Positions 18,206 through 27,110 of a stretch of 64,000 nucleotides of DNA are shown here, piece after piece. Made by a program: the position numbers and the translations under genes. This stretch comes from Saprospirales bacterium (GTDB lineage Bacteria; Bacteroidota; Bacteroidia; Chitinophagales; JADIYW01). Within the stretch, counting starts at the first letter, position 1, and each line of letters opens with the position of its first letter. Under the pieces are notes generated by a model, which saw nothing but the letters and a program-made list of their open reading frames with translations, was not told the origin of the DNA and did not search any database. Location of the stretch: NCBI GenBank assembly GCA_016711605.1, contig JADJSS010000045.1:62001-126000 (forward strand), in the 5' to 3' direction.

Positions 18206-21200
18206 ATGAAAAAAATACTTACAATTTTCATGCTTCTACTCTTGATTAGTTTTTCAATTGAAGCTAAACAAGAGCCAACTAATATTCGTAAACAACGTTG
18301 TGGCTCTGATGCACCATCAGTAGAATCAGAAATTCAATTTCAACAAAAAATTCAACAGTTTTTAGCGCAACAAAATACTGGTAATCGACAAGAATTAGCT
18401 AACTATACTATTCCAATTATAGTGCATGTAGTGTATTACAACGCAGTTGAAAATATTTCAGATGCTCAAGTAAATTCACAAATTGATATCTTGAATGCAG
18501 ATTATGCTGGTACAGGTTTAAATGTGAATACATGTCCAACAGCATTTCAGCCATTAATTTCTAATACAAATATTTCGTTTTGTAAAGCTACCAAAAAACC
18601 AGATGGTTCAACCATGGCTATTGCTGGAATCGATAGAATTAATGCTGTTACTGCTGGATTTTCTAATCCTGGTGTTGGTTCAAATCCAGGATGGTCAAAA
18701 TCTTATATAGATGGAACAATTAAACCAGCCACTATTTGGGATCCAACAAAATATATGAATGTCTGGGTTTTACCTTTGCAAGATGGATTATTAGGATATG
18801 CAACATTTCCAACCGGAACTGGTTTATCTGGAATTACAGGTAATGGTACTGCAACTACCGATGGAGTTGTAATTGGTTATTTATATTATGGAAATACTGG
18901 TACATCAACAGGTTCTGCACCATACAACAAAGGTAGAACAGCAACACATGAAGTGGGTCATTGGTTAGGTTTAAGACACATTAGTGGTGACAGTAATTGT
19001 GGTGACGATTTTTGTGGTGATACACCAACTCAGTCAGGAAATGCTGGTGATGGACAAGGTTTAAATTATGGTTGTCCAACATTTCCAAGTATAACTTGCA
19101 GCAATGGTCCAAATGGAGATTTATTCCAAAATTTTATGGACTATACAGATGATGAATGCATGTTTTTATTCACTCCAAATCAACGCACACGAATTCAAAC
19201 GGCAATGGCAAATGGAACTTATCGCTTTCCTTTAACAACATCAAATGTTTGTACTGTTACACCAGCAATACCTGTAGCTAATTTTTCTGCCGATAAAGTA
19301 AGTGTTTGTCCAGGAACTTCTGTTAAATTTACAGATTTGTCTTCAGGTGTTCCTACATCATGGTCTTGGTCTTTTCCAGGTGGCACACCTTCTACTTCAA
19401 CTGCACAGAATCCAACTGTTTTATATTCTACAGCAGGAACGTATTCAGTTACTTTAACTGCAACTAATTCGTTAGGTTCTGATCCTGAAACAAAAACAAA
19501 TTACATTGCTGTTGGAAATCCAACAGTCACTGCTTTGCCAATTATACAAGGATTCGAAACTGCTACATTTCCACCTACTGGTTGGTCTTTAGTTAGTTTA
19601 TCTGGTTTTAATTGGGAAAGATCAACGCTTGCGGGTGGTTTTGGTTCTTCAACTGCAAGTATGCGTTTTAATAATACAGATAACGATGCTTTAGGTAAAA
19701 AAGATGATATCTATTCACCAACAGTAAATTTTCCAACAGGAACAGTAAATCCAAGAATTAAATTTGATGTTGCATATGCACCATATGTAGATGGTTTTGG
19801 TCAGATAAATGATACTTTGGAAGTTTTATTGTTTGATGTTTGTGCTCAAACTTCTACAAGTATTTATAAAAAAGGTGGTAATCAATTGTCAACTGCAGCT
19901 GCTCAAGGCGGTGCATTTGTACCAACTTCTAACCAATGGAGAAAAGATTCAGTAACTTTATCTGCTTCTGTTCTAAATAAAAATGTGAAATTCATTTTTA
20001 GAAATTATGGTTTATATGGTCATGAAATTTTTGTTGATAATGTGAATATTTATGGATCAACAACAACCACAACACCTACAGCTTCTTTTACTGCAAGTGA
20101 TACTACTGTTTGCGCAGGAAATAATTTATCATTTACCAACACATCAACTTCTGGAAATGCAACCGCTGTAGATTCTGTAAGATGGACAATAAATGGCGGT
20201 ATTCCATCTACATCAACTTCGCTAACAACAGTAACATCAACATTTAATACAGCAGGAACTTATATAATCAGTTTGAAAGCTTATGAAGGTGGTGTAGCAA
20301 GTACGGTTTTTACAAAATCTATACGTGTTAAACCATTACCAACAGTTTCAGCAACAACAGGTTCAACCTCAGTATGTGTTGGATCAACAACAACATTCAG
20401 TAATTCAACTGCAGGTGGAGTTTGGTCAAGTAGTGCAACTGGAATTGCAACAGTTGGTACAAATGGAGTTGTAACTGGTGTTTCTGTAGGTACAACTGAA
20501 ATAATATATACTGTAACCAATAGTGGTTGTTCAAAAAGTGTTGTAAAATTAATTACAGTTAATGCATTACCAACCGTAGCAGCCATCACAGGTGCATCAA
20601 CAGTTTGTGTTGGTTCAAATACAACGTTTTCATCAACAACACCAGGCGGTGTTTGGTTAAGTGGCGAACCAAACATTGCACCAATTAATGCAAATGGTGT
20701 AATTATAGGTGCTAATCCAGGTACTTCTACAATATCATATACAGTTACAATTAATGGATGCTCAAGAACCGTAACAAAATTAATTACCGTAAATGCTTTA
20801 CCAATAGTTGCAGCAACTACAGGTGCAACTTCAGTATGTGTTGGATCAACAACAACATTCAGTAATACAACTGCAGGTGGTGTTTGGACAAGTAGTGCAA
20901 CAGGAATTGCTACAGTAAATTCAAGTGGTGTTGTAACAGGTGTATCAAATGGTACTGCTGAAATCAGATATACAGTTACAGCCAATGGTTGTTCAACAAC
21001 AGCAACAAAATTAATTACTGTAAATGCATTACCTACAGTTGCAGCATTAACTGGAAATACGAGTGTTTGTGTAGGTTCTACTACTACTTTAAGTTCAACA
21101 ACAGCAGGTGGTGTTTGGACAACGAGTGCACCAGGGATTGCTACAGTAAACAATGGTGTTGTAACTGGCATAGCTCAGGGTACAGCCAATATTTATTACA

Positions 21201-22393
21201 CTGTAACTGCAAATGGCTGTCAAAAATCTGTAGCTGCAACTGTAACTGTAAATCCAATTCCAAATGTTCAAGTGAATTCACCAACTATTTGTCCTAATCA
21301 AACTGCAACATTAACGGCAACAGGAGCAACTACTTATTCATGGAATCCAGGTGGCTCAATTAGTAATCCTTTTACAACACCAACATTAGCTTCAAATACA
21401 TCCTATATTGTAACTGGCACTTCAAATGGTTGTAGTAAAACAGCAACAGCAACAATTACTGTTAATGCTACACCACCAACCGTAATCATAAATCCAAGAA
21501 ATCCATCAGTTTGTTTAGGTAATCCTGTTACTTTAACAGTTTCAGGTGCAAATACATACATTTGGGTTCCAGGGAATGTTCCAGGTAACTCATTTACATT
21601 TACACCAACTGGAACAACAACCATTAAAGTACAAGGTGTTGCAGGTACATGCAGTAATCCAGGTTATGATTCAGTCGTTGTTACAACTAAACTAAAACCA
21701 TCTGTAACTGCAAGTTCAACCACTATTTGTGCAGGACAAACTGCAACTATTCAAGCAGGTGGCGCATCTACTTATTTATGGAATCCAAGTAACTCAAATA
21801 ACAATCCTTATACAACAATTGCATTAGCTGGAAATACAATTTATACGGTTACAGGAACTGCTGCAAACGGTTGTACAAATACTGCAACATCAACAGTTAC
21901 GGTTACACCATTGCCAACAACACCAACTATCACAAGAAGAAATGATACCGTTTTTTGTAATATAACTGGCACACAATATAAATGGTATTTGAATAACGTA
22001 TTACTTACAACAACAACAACTGCATTTTTAAAAGTAACTCAAAATGGTTCATACAAAGTTGAAGTAGTAAACAATAACTGCACATCGTTGCAATCATCTG
22101 CAATAAGTGTAACGCTTACTGGAATAAGAAATAATACAATTAATGTTCAGTTTTCAATTTTACCAAATCCAAATAATGGATTATTTGAAATAAAAATCAC
22201 TTCTTTACTTAATAAAACTTATCAATTGAAATTATACAACGTAACGGGACAAATAATTTCTGATGAAGAAATAAATGTGAAAGTTGGAGAAAATTCAAGA
22301 AATATGAATTTAGTTGGAATAGAAAAAGGTGTTTACTTCTTAAGTATTATAGGTGAAGATGGAGTTGCAACAAAATCAATTTTAGTACAATAA
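18206..22393 (+). CDS. Secreted M43 (pappalysin-like) metallopeptidase with PKD, Ig-like repeats and T9SS sorting domain
   Basis: A 1395-residue extracellular protease. After the signal peptide (1-20) comes an M43 catalytic domain with the metzincin motif HEVGHWLGLRH (residues 248-258) and a Met-turn region 'NFMDYTDDECM'. C-terminal to it lie a PKD domain (about 353-435, 'WSFPGGTPSTS'), a jelly-roll or choice-of-anchor region (about 445-618), a second PKD-like module (about 623-710) and four 76-77-residue Ig-like repeats (713-1019). Further Ig-like modules lead to a T9SS type A domain from about 1318 ('FSILPNPNNGLFEIK'). It sits between hisH and hisA with its own terminator, so it is probably not functionally linked to histidine synthesis. 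The second PKD-like module closely resembles one in the M36 peptidase. Confidence 0.94.
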   Translation: MKKILTIFMLLLLISFSIEAKQEPTNIRKQRCGSDAPSVESEIQFQQKIQQFLAQQNTGNRQELANYTIPIIVHVVYYNAVENISDAQVNSQIDILNADYAGTGLNVNTCPTAFQPLISNTNISFCKATKKPDGSTMAIAGIDRINAVTAGFSNPGVGSNPGWSKSYIDGTIKPATIWDPTKYMNVWVLPLQDGLLGYATFPTGTGLSGITGNGTATTDGVVIGYLYYGNTGTSTGSAPYNKGRTATHEVGHWLGLRHISGDSNCGDDFCGDTPTQSGNAGDGQGLNYGCPTFPSITCSNGPNGDLFQNFMDYTDDECMFLFTPNQRTRIQTAMANGTYRFPLTTSNVCTVTPAIPVANFSADKVSVCPGTSVKFTDLSSGVPTSWSWSFPGGTPSTSTAQNPTVLYSTAGTYSVTLTATNSLGSDPETKTNYIAVGNPTVTALPIIQGFETATFPPTGWSLVSLSGFNWERSTLAGGFGSSTASMRFNNTDNDALGKKDDIYSPTVNFPTGTVNPRIKFDVAYAPYVDGFGQINDTLEVLLFDVCAQTSTSIYKKGGNQLSTAAAQGGAFVPTSNQWRKDSVTLSASVLNKNVKFIFRNYGLYGHEIFVDNVNIYGSTTTTTPTASFTASDTTVCAGNNLSFTNTSTSGNATAVDSVRWTINGGIPSTSTSLTTVTSTFNTAGTYIISLKAYEGGVASTVFTKSIRVKPLPTVSATTGSTSVCVGSTTTFSNSTAGGVWSSSATGIATVGTNGVVTGVSVGTTEIIYTVTNSGCSKSVVKLITVNALPTVAAITGASTVCVGSNTTFSSTTPGGVWLSGEPNIAPINANGVIIGANPGTSTISYTVTINGCSRTVTKLITVNALPIVAATTGATSVCVGSTTTFSNTTAGGVWTSSATGIATVNSSGVVTGVSNGTAEIRYTVTANGCSTTATKLITVNALPTVAALTGNTSVCVGSTTTLSSTTAGGVWTTSAPGIATVNNGVVTGIAQGTANIYYTVTANGCQKSVAATVTVNPIPNVQVNSPTICPNQTATLTATGATTYSWNPGGSISNPFTTPTLASNTSYIVTGTSNGCSKTATATITVNATPPTVIINPRNPSVCLGNPVTLTVSGANTYIWVPGNVPGNSFTFTPTGTTTIKVQGVAGTCSNPGYDSVVVTTKLKPSVTASSTTICAGQTATIQAGGASTYLWNPSNSNNNPYTTIALAGNTIYTVTGTAANGCTNTATSTVTVTPLPTTPTITRRNDTVFCNITGTQYKWYLNNVLLTTTTTAFLKVTQNGSYKVEVVNNNCTSLQSSAISVTLTGIRNNTINVQFSILPNPNNGLFEIKITSLLNKTYQLKLYNVTGQIISDEEINVKVGENSRNMNLVGIEKGVYFLSIIGEDGVATKSILVQ
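20342..21262 (+). repeat. Four intragenic 231/228-bp repeats in the M43 peptidase gene
   Basis: Repeat starts at 20342, 20573, 20804 and 21035: three exact 231-bp periods, then a copy one codon shorter. Each unit runs from about VSATTG to LITVNALP and holds a conserved VCVGS and AGGVW. Confidence 0.92.
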
Positions 22394-22412
22394 TATCTCA
22401 ATTTTATAATCT

Positions 22413-22443
22413 AAAGACTGCATGATTTCGTGCAGTCTTTTTT
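22413..22443 (+). terminator. Rho-independent terminator after the M43 peptidase
   Basis: A 10-bp stem AAAGACTGCA / TGCAGTCTTT with an 8-nt loop, then a T run, ending 12 bp before the hisA start. Confidence 0.9.
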
Positions 22444-22454
22444 ATTTTTACAAC

Positions 22455-23171
22455 ATGCTAATTGTTCCTGCTATTGATATTATTGATGGAAAATGTGTTC
22501 GTTTAACCAAAGGTGATTACGAAACCAAAAAAATCTACAACGAAAATCCGTTAGAAGTTGCCAAAGAATTTGAAGCAAACGGAATTACACATTTGCATTT
22601 GGTTGATTTAGACGGCGCAAAAAATGGTGCAGTTGTTAATTGGAATGTGTTGGAAACTATTACAAAGAATACAATGCTAAAAGTAGATTTTTCTGGTGGA
22701 ATTAAAACAAAACAAACAGCGCAAAAATGTTTTGATTTAGGTGCAAACCAAATTGCTGTTGGTAGTTTAGCAGTAAAAAATCAAAAAGAATTTGTAGATT
22801 GGATTTGGGCTTTTGGCGAAGAAAAATTAATACTTGGTGCAGATGTAATGAATGAAAAAATTGCAATAAATGGCTGGCAAGAAACTTCTACCAAATCTAT
22901 TTACGATTTTTTAGATTATTATTTTGAAGAAGGTATTGATTATGTTTTGTGTACAGATGTTTCTAAAGACGGAATGTTACAAGGTCCAGCTATACAGTTA
23001 TATCAGGATATTCTGGAAGAATACGAAGAATTAAATCTGATTGCCAGTGGTGGTGTTTCTTGTGTTGACGATTTAATACAATTAAAAGAAATTGGTTGCT
23101 ATGCAGCTATCGTAGGAAAAGCATTTTACGAAGGAAAAATTTCTATGAATGATTTAAAACAGTTTGTATGA
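22455..23171 (+). CDS. hisA: Phosphoribosylformimino-5-aminoimidazole carboxamide ribotide isomerase HisA
   Basis: Histidine-pathway ProFAR isomerase. The ATG at 22455 gives MLIVPAIDIIDGKCVRLTKGDY, the standard HisA N-terminus with the catalytic Asp; the longer in-frame start at 22422 would lie within the preceding terminator. The second half has 'LCTDVSKDGMLQGPAI' with the second catalytic Asp, and 'IASGGVSCVDDL'. 238 residues, complete. The stop codon overlaps the next start by 4 bp (ATGA), so translational coupling with the GNAT-HisF frame is likely. Confidence 0.96.
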   Translation: MLIVPAIDIIDGKCVRLTKGDYETKKIYNENPLEVAKEFEANGITHLHLVDLDGAKNGAVVNWNVLETITKNTMLKVDFSGGIKTKQTAQKCFDLGANQIAVGSLAVKNQKEFVDWIWAFGEEKLILGADVMNEKIAINGWQETSTKSIYDFLDYYFEEGIDYVLCTDVSKDGMLQGPAIQLYQDILEEYEELNLIASGGVSCVDDLIQLKEIGCYAAIVGKAFYEGKISMNDLKQFV

Positions 23172-24388
23172 TAAAAATAATTCCAGCAAAAAAACAACAT
23201 GTATCTGAACTCGTAATCTTATTTGAAGCATATAGAACATTTTATAAGAAAGAAATAAACATTGAAAAATCAACACAATTTTTAGTTGATAGAATTGAAA
23301 ATAAAGAATCTTTTATTTTTATTGCAATTGAAATTACTTCTGAAAAAATAGTTGGTTTTGTACAATTATATCCAATGTTTTCGTCAACTCGTTTAGATAA
23401 AATTTTGATTCTAAATGATCTTTTTGTTGATGTTGCATTTAGAGGAAATGGAATTTCACAATTATTAATTGAAAGATGCAAATTATTTGCGCAAGATTTG
23501 AATGCATTAGAATTAGTCTTAGAAACTCAAAAATCAAATGTAATTGGCAATCAGTTGTATCCAAAAGTTGGTTTTGAATTGGATACTGAACATAATTATT
23601 ATAGTTGGACAAATTCGGATTATCAATTTAAAATGGCACTGACAAAACGAATTATACCATGTTTAGATATTAAAAACGGCGAGACCGTGAAAGGTATCAA
23701 TTTCGTTGATTTGAGAAGTGCTGGTGATCCTGTAGAATTGGCAAAACAATATGTGTTGCAAGGTGCAGATGAATTGGTTTTTTTAGATATTACTGCAACT
23801 ATTGAAGCCAGAAAAACACTACTGCATTTAGTAGATAAAGTTGCCAAAGCAATCAATATTCCATTTACAGTTGGTGGTGGAATTTCTACTATTCAAGATG
23901 TTGATGCACTTTTAAATGCTGGTGCTGATAAAGTTTCTATCAATTCATCTGCTGTTAAAAATCCAGATTTAATTGATGAGCTAGCTAAACAATTTGGTGT
24001 GCAATGTATTGTTGTAGCAATAGATACAAAGTTAGAAGATGACTGGAAAGTATACGTAAAAGGTGGTCGTGAAGCTACAACACTTTATACTAAAAATTGG
24101 GCAAAAGAAATTCAAGAACGTGGTGCTGGTGAAATTTTATTAACTTCCATGAATCATGATGGAACAAAAAATGGTTTTGCAATAGATATTACTAGTTGGT
24201 GTACTACCAATTTATCTATTCCAATAATTGCTAGTGGTGGCGCAGGAAATCAACAACATTTTGTTGATGTTTTTAAAATTGCAAATGCAGATGCTGCTTT
24301 GGCTGCAAGTGTGTTTCATTTCGGTGAAATAAAAATTCCTGATTTGAAAAATTATCTAAAAGAAAATAGGATAGATGTAAGAATTTGA
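23168..24388 (+). CDS. hisF: Apparent GNAT acetyltransferase-HisF fusion
   Basis: One open frame of 406 codons. Residues 1-155 form a GNAT N-acetyltransferase: the acetyl-CoA loop appears as 'VAFRGNGISQLLIERC', and 'LYPKVGFELDTEHNYYSW' is the usual C-terminal part. From Met156 it reads as a complete HisF cyclase (MALTKRIIPCLDIKNGETVKG), with the second catalytic Asp region 'VVAIDTKLEDDWKVYVKGGRE' and 'IASGGAGNQQHF'. The joint is TATCAATTTAAAATGG: one extra T there would end the GNAT with TAA and leave HisF starting 1 nt later, which is normal operon spacing. Because many genes in this window carry single-base homopolymer errors, two separate genes are more likely than a true fusion. Confidence 0.9.
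   Translation: MIKIIPAKKQHVSELVILFEAYRTFYKKEINIEKSTQFLVDRIENKESFIFIAIEITSEKIVGFVQLYPMFSSTRLDKILILNDLFVDVAFRGNGISQLLIERCKLFAQDLNALELVLETQKSNVIGNQLYPKVGFELDTEHNYYSWTNSDYQFKMALTKRIIPCLDIKNGETVKGINFVDLRSAGDPVELAKQYVLQGADELVFLDITATIEARKTLLHLVDKVAKAINIPFTVGGGISTIQDVDALLNAGADKVSINSSAVKNPDLIDELAKQFGVQCIVVAIDTKLEDDWKVYVKGGREATTLYTKNWAKEIQERGAGEILLTSMNHDGTKNGFAIDITSWCTTNLSIPIIASGGAGNQQHFVDVFKIANADAALAASVFHFGEIKIPDLKNYLKENRIDVRI
23633..24388 (+). other. hisF: HisF unit with its own potential start codon
   Basis: From the internal ATG at 23633 the product is a full-length 251-residue HisF, the cyclase that makes imidazole glycerol phosphate and AICAR using ammonia from HisH. This entry marks the likely separate gene if the GNAT-HisF joint is an artefact. 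Confidence 0.7.
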
Positions 24389-24390
24389 TT

Positions 24391-26211
24391 TTATTTTTTT
24401 CTCAATTTTAATTTATTGATTTCGTATCCTTGAACAGGTTCCAGTCTGCCAGATTTTGGATTGTTACTAGGCGCAAATAAGTCGCCTTTTGGTTTAAATA
24501 ATTGTTTGTCAGCACTTGTATCGGTAGACTTATTTTTTGCGGTAAATAATTCTTTTTTATCTTTTCCAAAAGGAGTTTTTTCTGTTCTAGGAATTAATTG
24601 AGTTCTATCTTCAAATAATTTGTGTGATAAAAATAATTCACGTTTAGCAGTTCTTGAAACTAAACCTTCTGTTGGATTGTAAACACCTTCAACACCCTGA
24701 AAATCTACTGTTTCCACTTGTGCTAATTTTTGGTCTGCAGGAATCTGATTCTCTGCAGTTAAGTTGACTTTTGTTTCAAATTCAAAATATTTTTTTACAA
24801 TTCTACGAACATAATTAAATGGTTCTTGTCCACGACAATATCCGTATTTACATACATTGTCGTTATAAAATTTTGGATTCGATTTATACAACATAAAATA
24901 CTCAACATTGCCGTCCCATTTATCGCTTCTGTATCCATATTTTTCAGCTAATCTTGCAGCATCAGAAACGTGTCCTGGTCCTGCATTATACGATGCTAAT
25001 ATAAATTTTATTCGTTGAGTAAAATCAGCAACATTGCTCCATTGTTTTTCTAATTGTTTTAAATAGTCAGTACCAGCTCTTACGTTTCTATCTGGTTGAT
25101 ATACTTCGGAACCAGAAACACCTAAATCGCGTGCGGTGCCTGGCATTAATTGCATTAATCCTTGTGCACCACACCATGAACGAGCATTTGGATTGAATTT
25201 AGATTCTTGATGAATGATAGCAGCTACTAGTCGCCAATCCCAATTTATATTTTTAGCGTATTTTTGAATGATAGCATCAAAATGAGAAATAGTACCTTGC
25301 TGATAACTGGCATTTTCTTCATCAAATCCAAATTCAATATTTTTTTGTTGATTGAAATATCGATCATATAAATTAGCGTATAATTTTTCTTTTAATGTTG
25401 TCGAAATCCAGCTATTGATATAGGTTAATAATTCTGGTGAATTATTTCGAACGGCCCAACGTAAATTCTCTGGAACACCAGTTGTAACGTTAACATCCAG
25501 ATTTTCAAAGTAGGATTTGTTAATCATTGCTATATCTTTATTGGCAATGGTATAATCTATTTCATTGTTTGCAATTGCCTCGATAATATCTTCTGTGCCT
25601 CTGTCGTCACTTAGAATTCGAACATCTATATTAATACCAAGTGTATTTGAAAGTTCTTTTAATTTATCATAATAAATAGAATTTTCAGCAACATAAACTA
25701 TTTTATCTGCTAATTCTAAAGTTGAATGTATTGTTGAATCGTTTTTATAAGTACTGTCTGTTGCATTAAAATATTTGCCAGTTTTACGTTGAACAATTAC
25801 TTGTTCAATATTTCTGTATGGAACTGTAAAGTTTGCTTTTTGCTTTATCTTATCATTGCTTAATAAACCGTTCGCAATTATATCACCTTTTCCTTCATTT
25901 AATAAATTAAACTGATCATCAGATGAATGTGCAACTACAATTTCTAGTTTTACACCAATAGATTTTGCAAATTCTTGCATCAATTCATACTCAAAACCAA
26001 AACGTTGTCCTCGATAAATGAAATAGGAAATAGAATTGTATTCCATAATAACACGCAAAACACCACGCTCTTTAATTTGCTGAATATCCATTTCTACTTT
26101 TGGATCAATATACGTTTTGTCATTACTCTGTTTATTGGCTAACCAATGCACAAAAACAAATGCAATCAACGTAAATAATGATAATAAAATCCAGTTTCGC
26201 TTAGTATTCAA
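24391..26211 (-). CDS. mltF: Membrane-bound lytic transglycosylase F-like protein
   Basis: Cleaves peptidoglycan glycan strands. An N-terminal membrane anchor (about residues 8-25) is followed by a periplasmic substrate-binding-protein type domain (about 45-290, starting 'GVLRVIMEYNSISYFIYRG'). Then comes an SLT domain (about 315-460) with 'IIHQESKFNPNA', which holds the catalytic Glu, and 'GAQGLMQLMPGTARDLG'. That pairing defines MltF. A roughly 110-residue Lys/Pro-rich tail of unknown function extends past the SLT domain. It is downstream of a lipoprotein gene by 2 bp on the same strand, so the two form an operon. It is convergent with hisF, ending 2 bp away. Confidence 0.9.
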   Translation of the reverse strand: MNTKRNWILLSLFTLIAFVFVHWLANKQSNDKTYIDPKVEMDIQQIKERGVLRVIMEYNSISYFIYRGQRFGFEYELMQEFAKSIGVKLEIVVAHSSDDQFNLLNEGKGDIIANGLLSNDKIKQKANFTVPYRNIEQVIVQRKTGKYFNATDSTYKNDSTIHSTLELADKIVYVAENSIYYDKLKELSNTLGINIDVRILSDDRGTEDIIEAIANNEIDYTIANKDIAMINKSYFENLDVNVTTGVPENLRWAVRNNSPELLTYINSWISTTLKEKLYANLYDRYFNQQKNIEFGFDEENASYQQGTISHFDAIIQKYAKNINWDWRLVAAIIHQESKFNPNARSWCGAQGLMQLMPGTARDLGVSGSEVYQPDRNVRAGTDYLKQLEKQWSNVADFTQRIKFILASYNAGPGHVSDAARLAEKYGYRSDKWDGNVEYFMLYKSNPKFYNDNVCKYGYCRGQEPFNYVRRIVKKYFEFETKVNLTAENQIPADQKLAQVETVDFQGVEGVYNPTEGLVSRTAKRELFLSHKLFEDRTQLIPRTEKTPFGKDKKELFTAKNKSTDTSADKQLFKPKGDLFAPSNNPKSGRLEPVQGYEINKLKLRKK

Positions 26212-26213
26212 AA

Positions 26214-26921
26214 TTAGTTGAGTGTAATAGTGTTAGTTAATGAACATCTTTTAATGCTGTCTTCAACAAATGGATAGCATTTTAAAATTATTTTATTTTT
26301 ATTGGATATTATTGCACCTGCATTAGAAGACTTCTTTATTTCATTTTCAAATTCATAAGTAGTAGTGTACGAAATTGTTTGAAAAAATCCATCCATATTT
26401 AAAGGCATTTTAGTAGCAGTTTCTTTATTTTTAGGTGCATTCTTGTCTTCAAATCCAGCTTTCAAGAATCCTTTTGATGCTGACTCTAATCGTTTAAATT
26501 GATTGTCTTTATATGAATAATAGGTGAGAGATTTTGATTGATTTTCTTCCTTGAATAAAATATTTACTGCTTTATTTAATGCATCTATATCTTTAAAATC
26601 AAATCCAATATTTACTATAATGTTGATAGTATCTACTCGTTGAGTAATATTACTTATACCTTCAATTTTTTTCAATTCTTGTTTAACTTCATCAAATTTA
26701 GAATCGATTTTGTCAGATGGATTCTTACTCTCTTTTGTAGAAGTTTTAATAGTTCCACCATCACCACCAAATATTGTTTTTAATTCACTCATGTCAATTG
26801 TAAAAGTATATCTACCTGAACCATCTTTTTTTAAAAAAATATTTTCTTGAATATCTAAACAACCAGTAATTAGAAATACTGAAATAATGATCAATAAAAA
26901 AGTAGAAAATCGCTTCATCAT
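26214..26921 (-). CDS. Predicted lipoprotein upstream of mltF
   Basis: A 235-residue protein. The start at 26921 gives MMKRFSTFLLIIISVFLITGC, a lipoprotein signal with Cys21 as the lipidated residue; a further upstream in-frame ATG at 26963 would spoil it. After the signal, 'LDIQENIFLKKDGSGRYTFTIDMSEL' is a beta-rich opening seen in Bacteroidota lipoproteins of unknown function. Its operon with mltF suggests an envelope role, which is inference only. Confidence 0.75.
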   Translation of the reverse strand: MMKRFSTFLLIIISVFLITGCLDIQENIFLKKDGSGRYTFTIDMSELKTIFGGDGGTIKTSTKESKNPSDKIDSKFDEVKQELKKIEGISNITQRVDTINIIVNIGFDFKDIDALNKAVNILFKEENQSKSLTYYSYKDNQFKRLESASKGFLKAGFEDKNAPKNKETATKMPLNMDGFFQTISYTTTYEFENEIKKSSNAGAIISNKNKIILKCYPFVEDSIKRCSLTNTITLN

Positions 26922-26947
26922 AAAAATAATTTTAGAAATTAAGATTG

Positions 26948-26955
26948 CAAAAATA
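26948..26955 (-). promoter_or_regulatory. Candidate -7 box for the lipoprotein-mltF operon
   Basis: On the minus strand TATTTTTG, a match to TAnnTTTG, 26 bp before the chosen start. Confidence 0.4.
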
Positions 26956-27053
26956 CAATGCAAAATAGCATATTTTATGATAAATAATGTTATTTAAACG
27001 GTGTTTTTGTTGATGACTTTGTTCGAAATAAAACAATATAAATGTTTTAGTAA

Positions 27054-27087
27054 TAAAAAAAACTGCCTCAAAAATTGAGACAGTTTA
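27054..27087 (-). terminator. Terminator of the DUF1573 gene
   Basis: On the minus strand, an 11-bp stem with one mismatch (AAACTGTCTCA / TGAGGCAGTTT) is followed by a run of eight T, 24 bp after the stop codon. Confidence 0.85.
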
Positions 27088-27110
27088 TTGTAAAAACCTG
27101 ACTGAAAAAA

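Noticed and set aside
20281..21171. A 296-codon minus-strand open frame
   Set aside because: It is antisense to the Ig-like repeats of the M43 peptidase; its periodic Val/Thr/Pro sequence merely mirrors the repeats.
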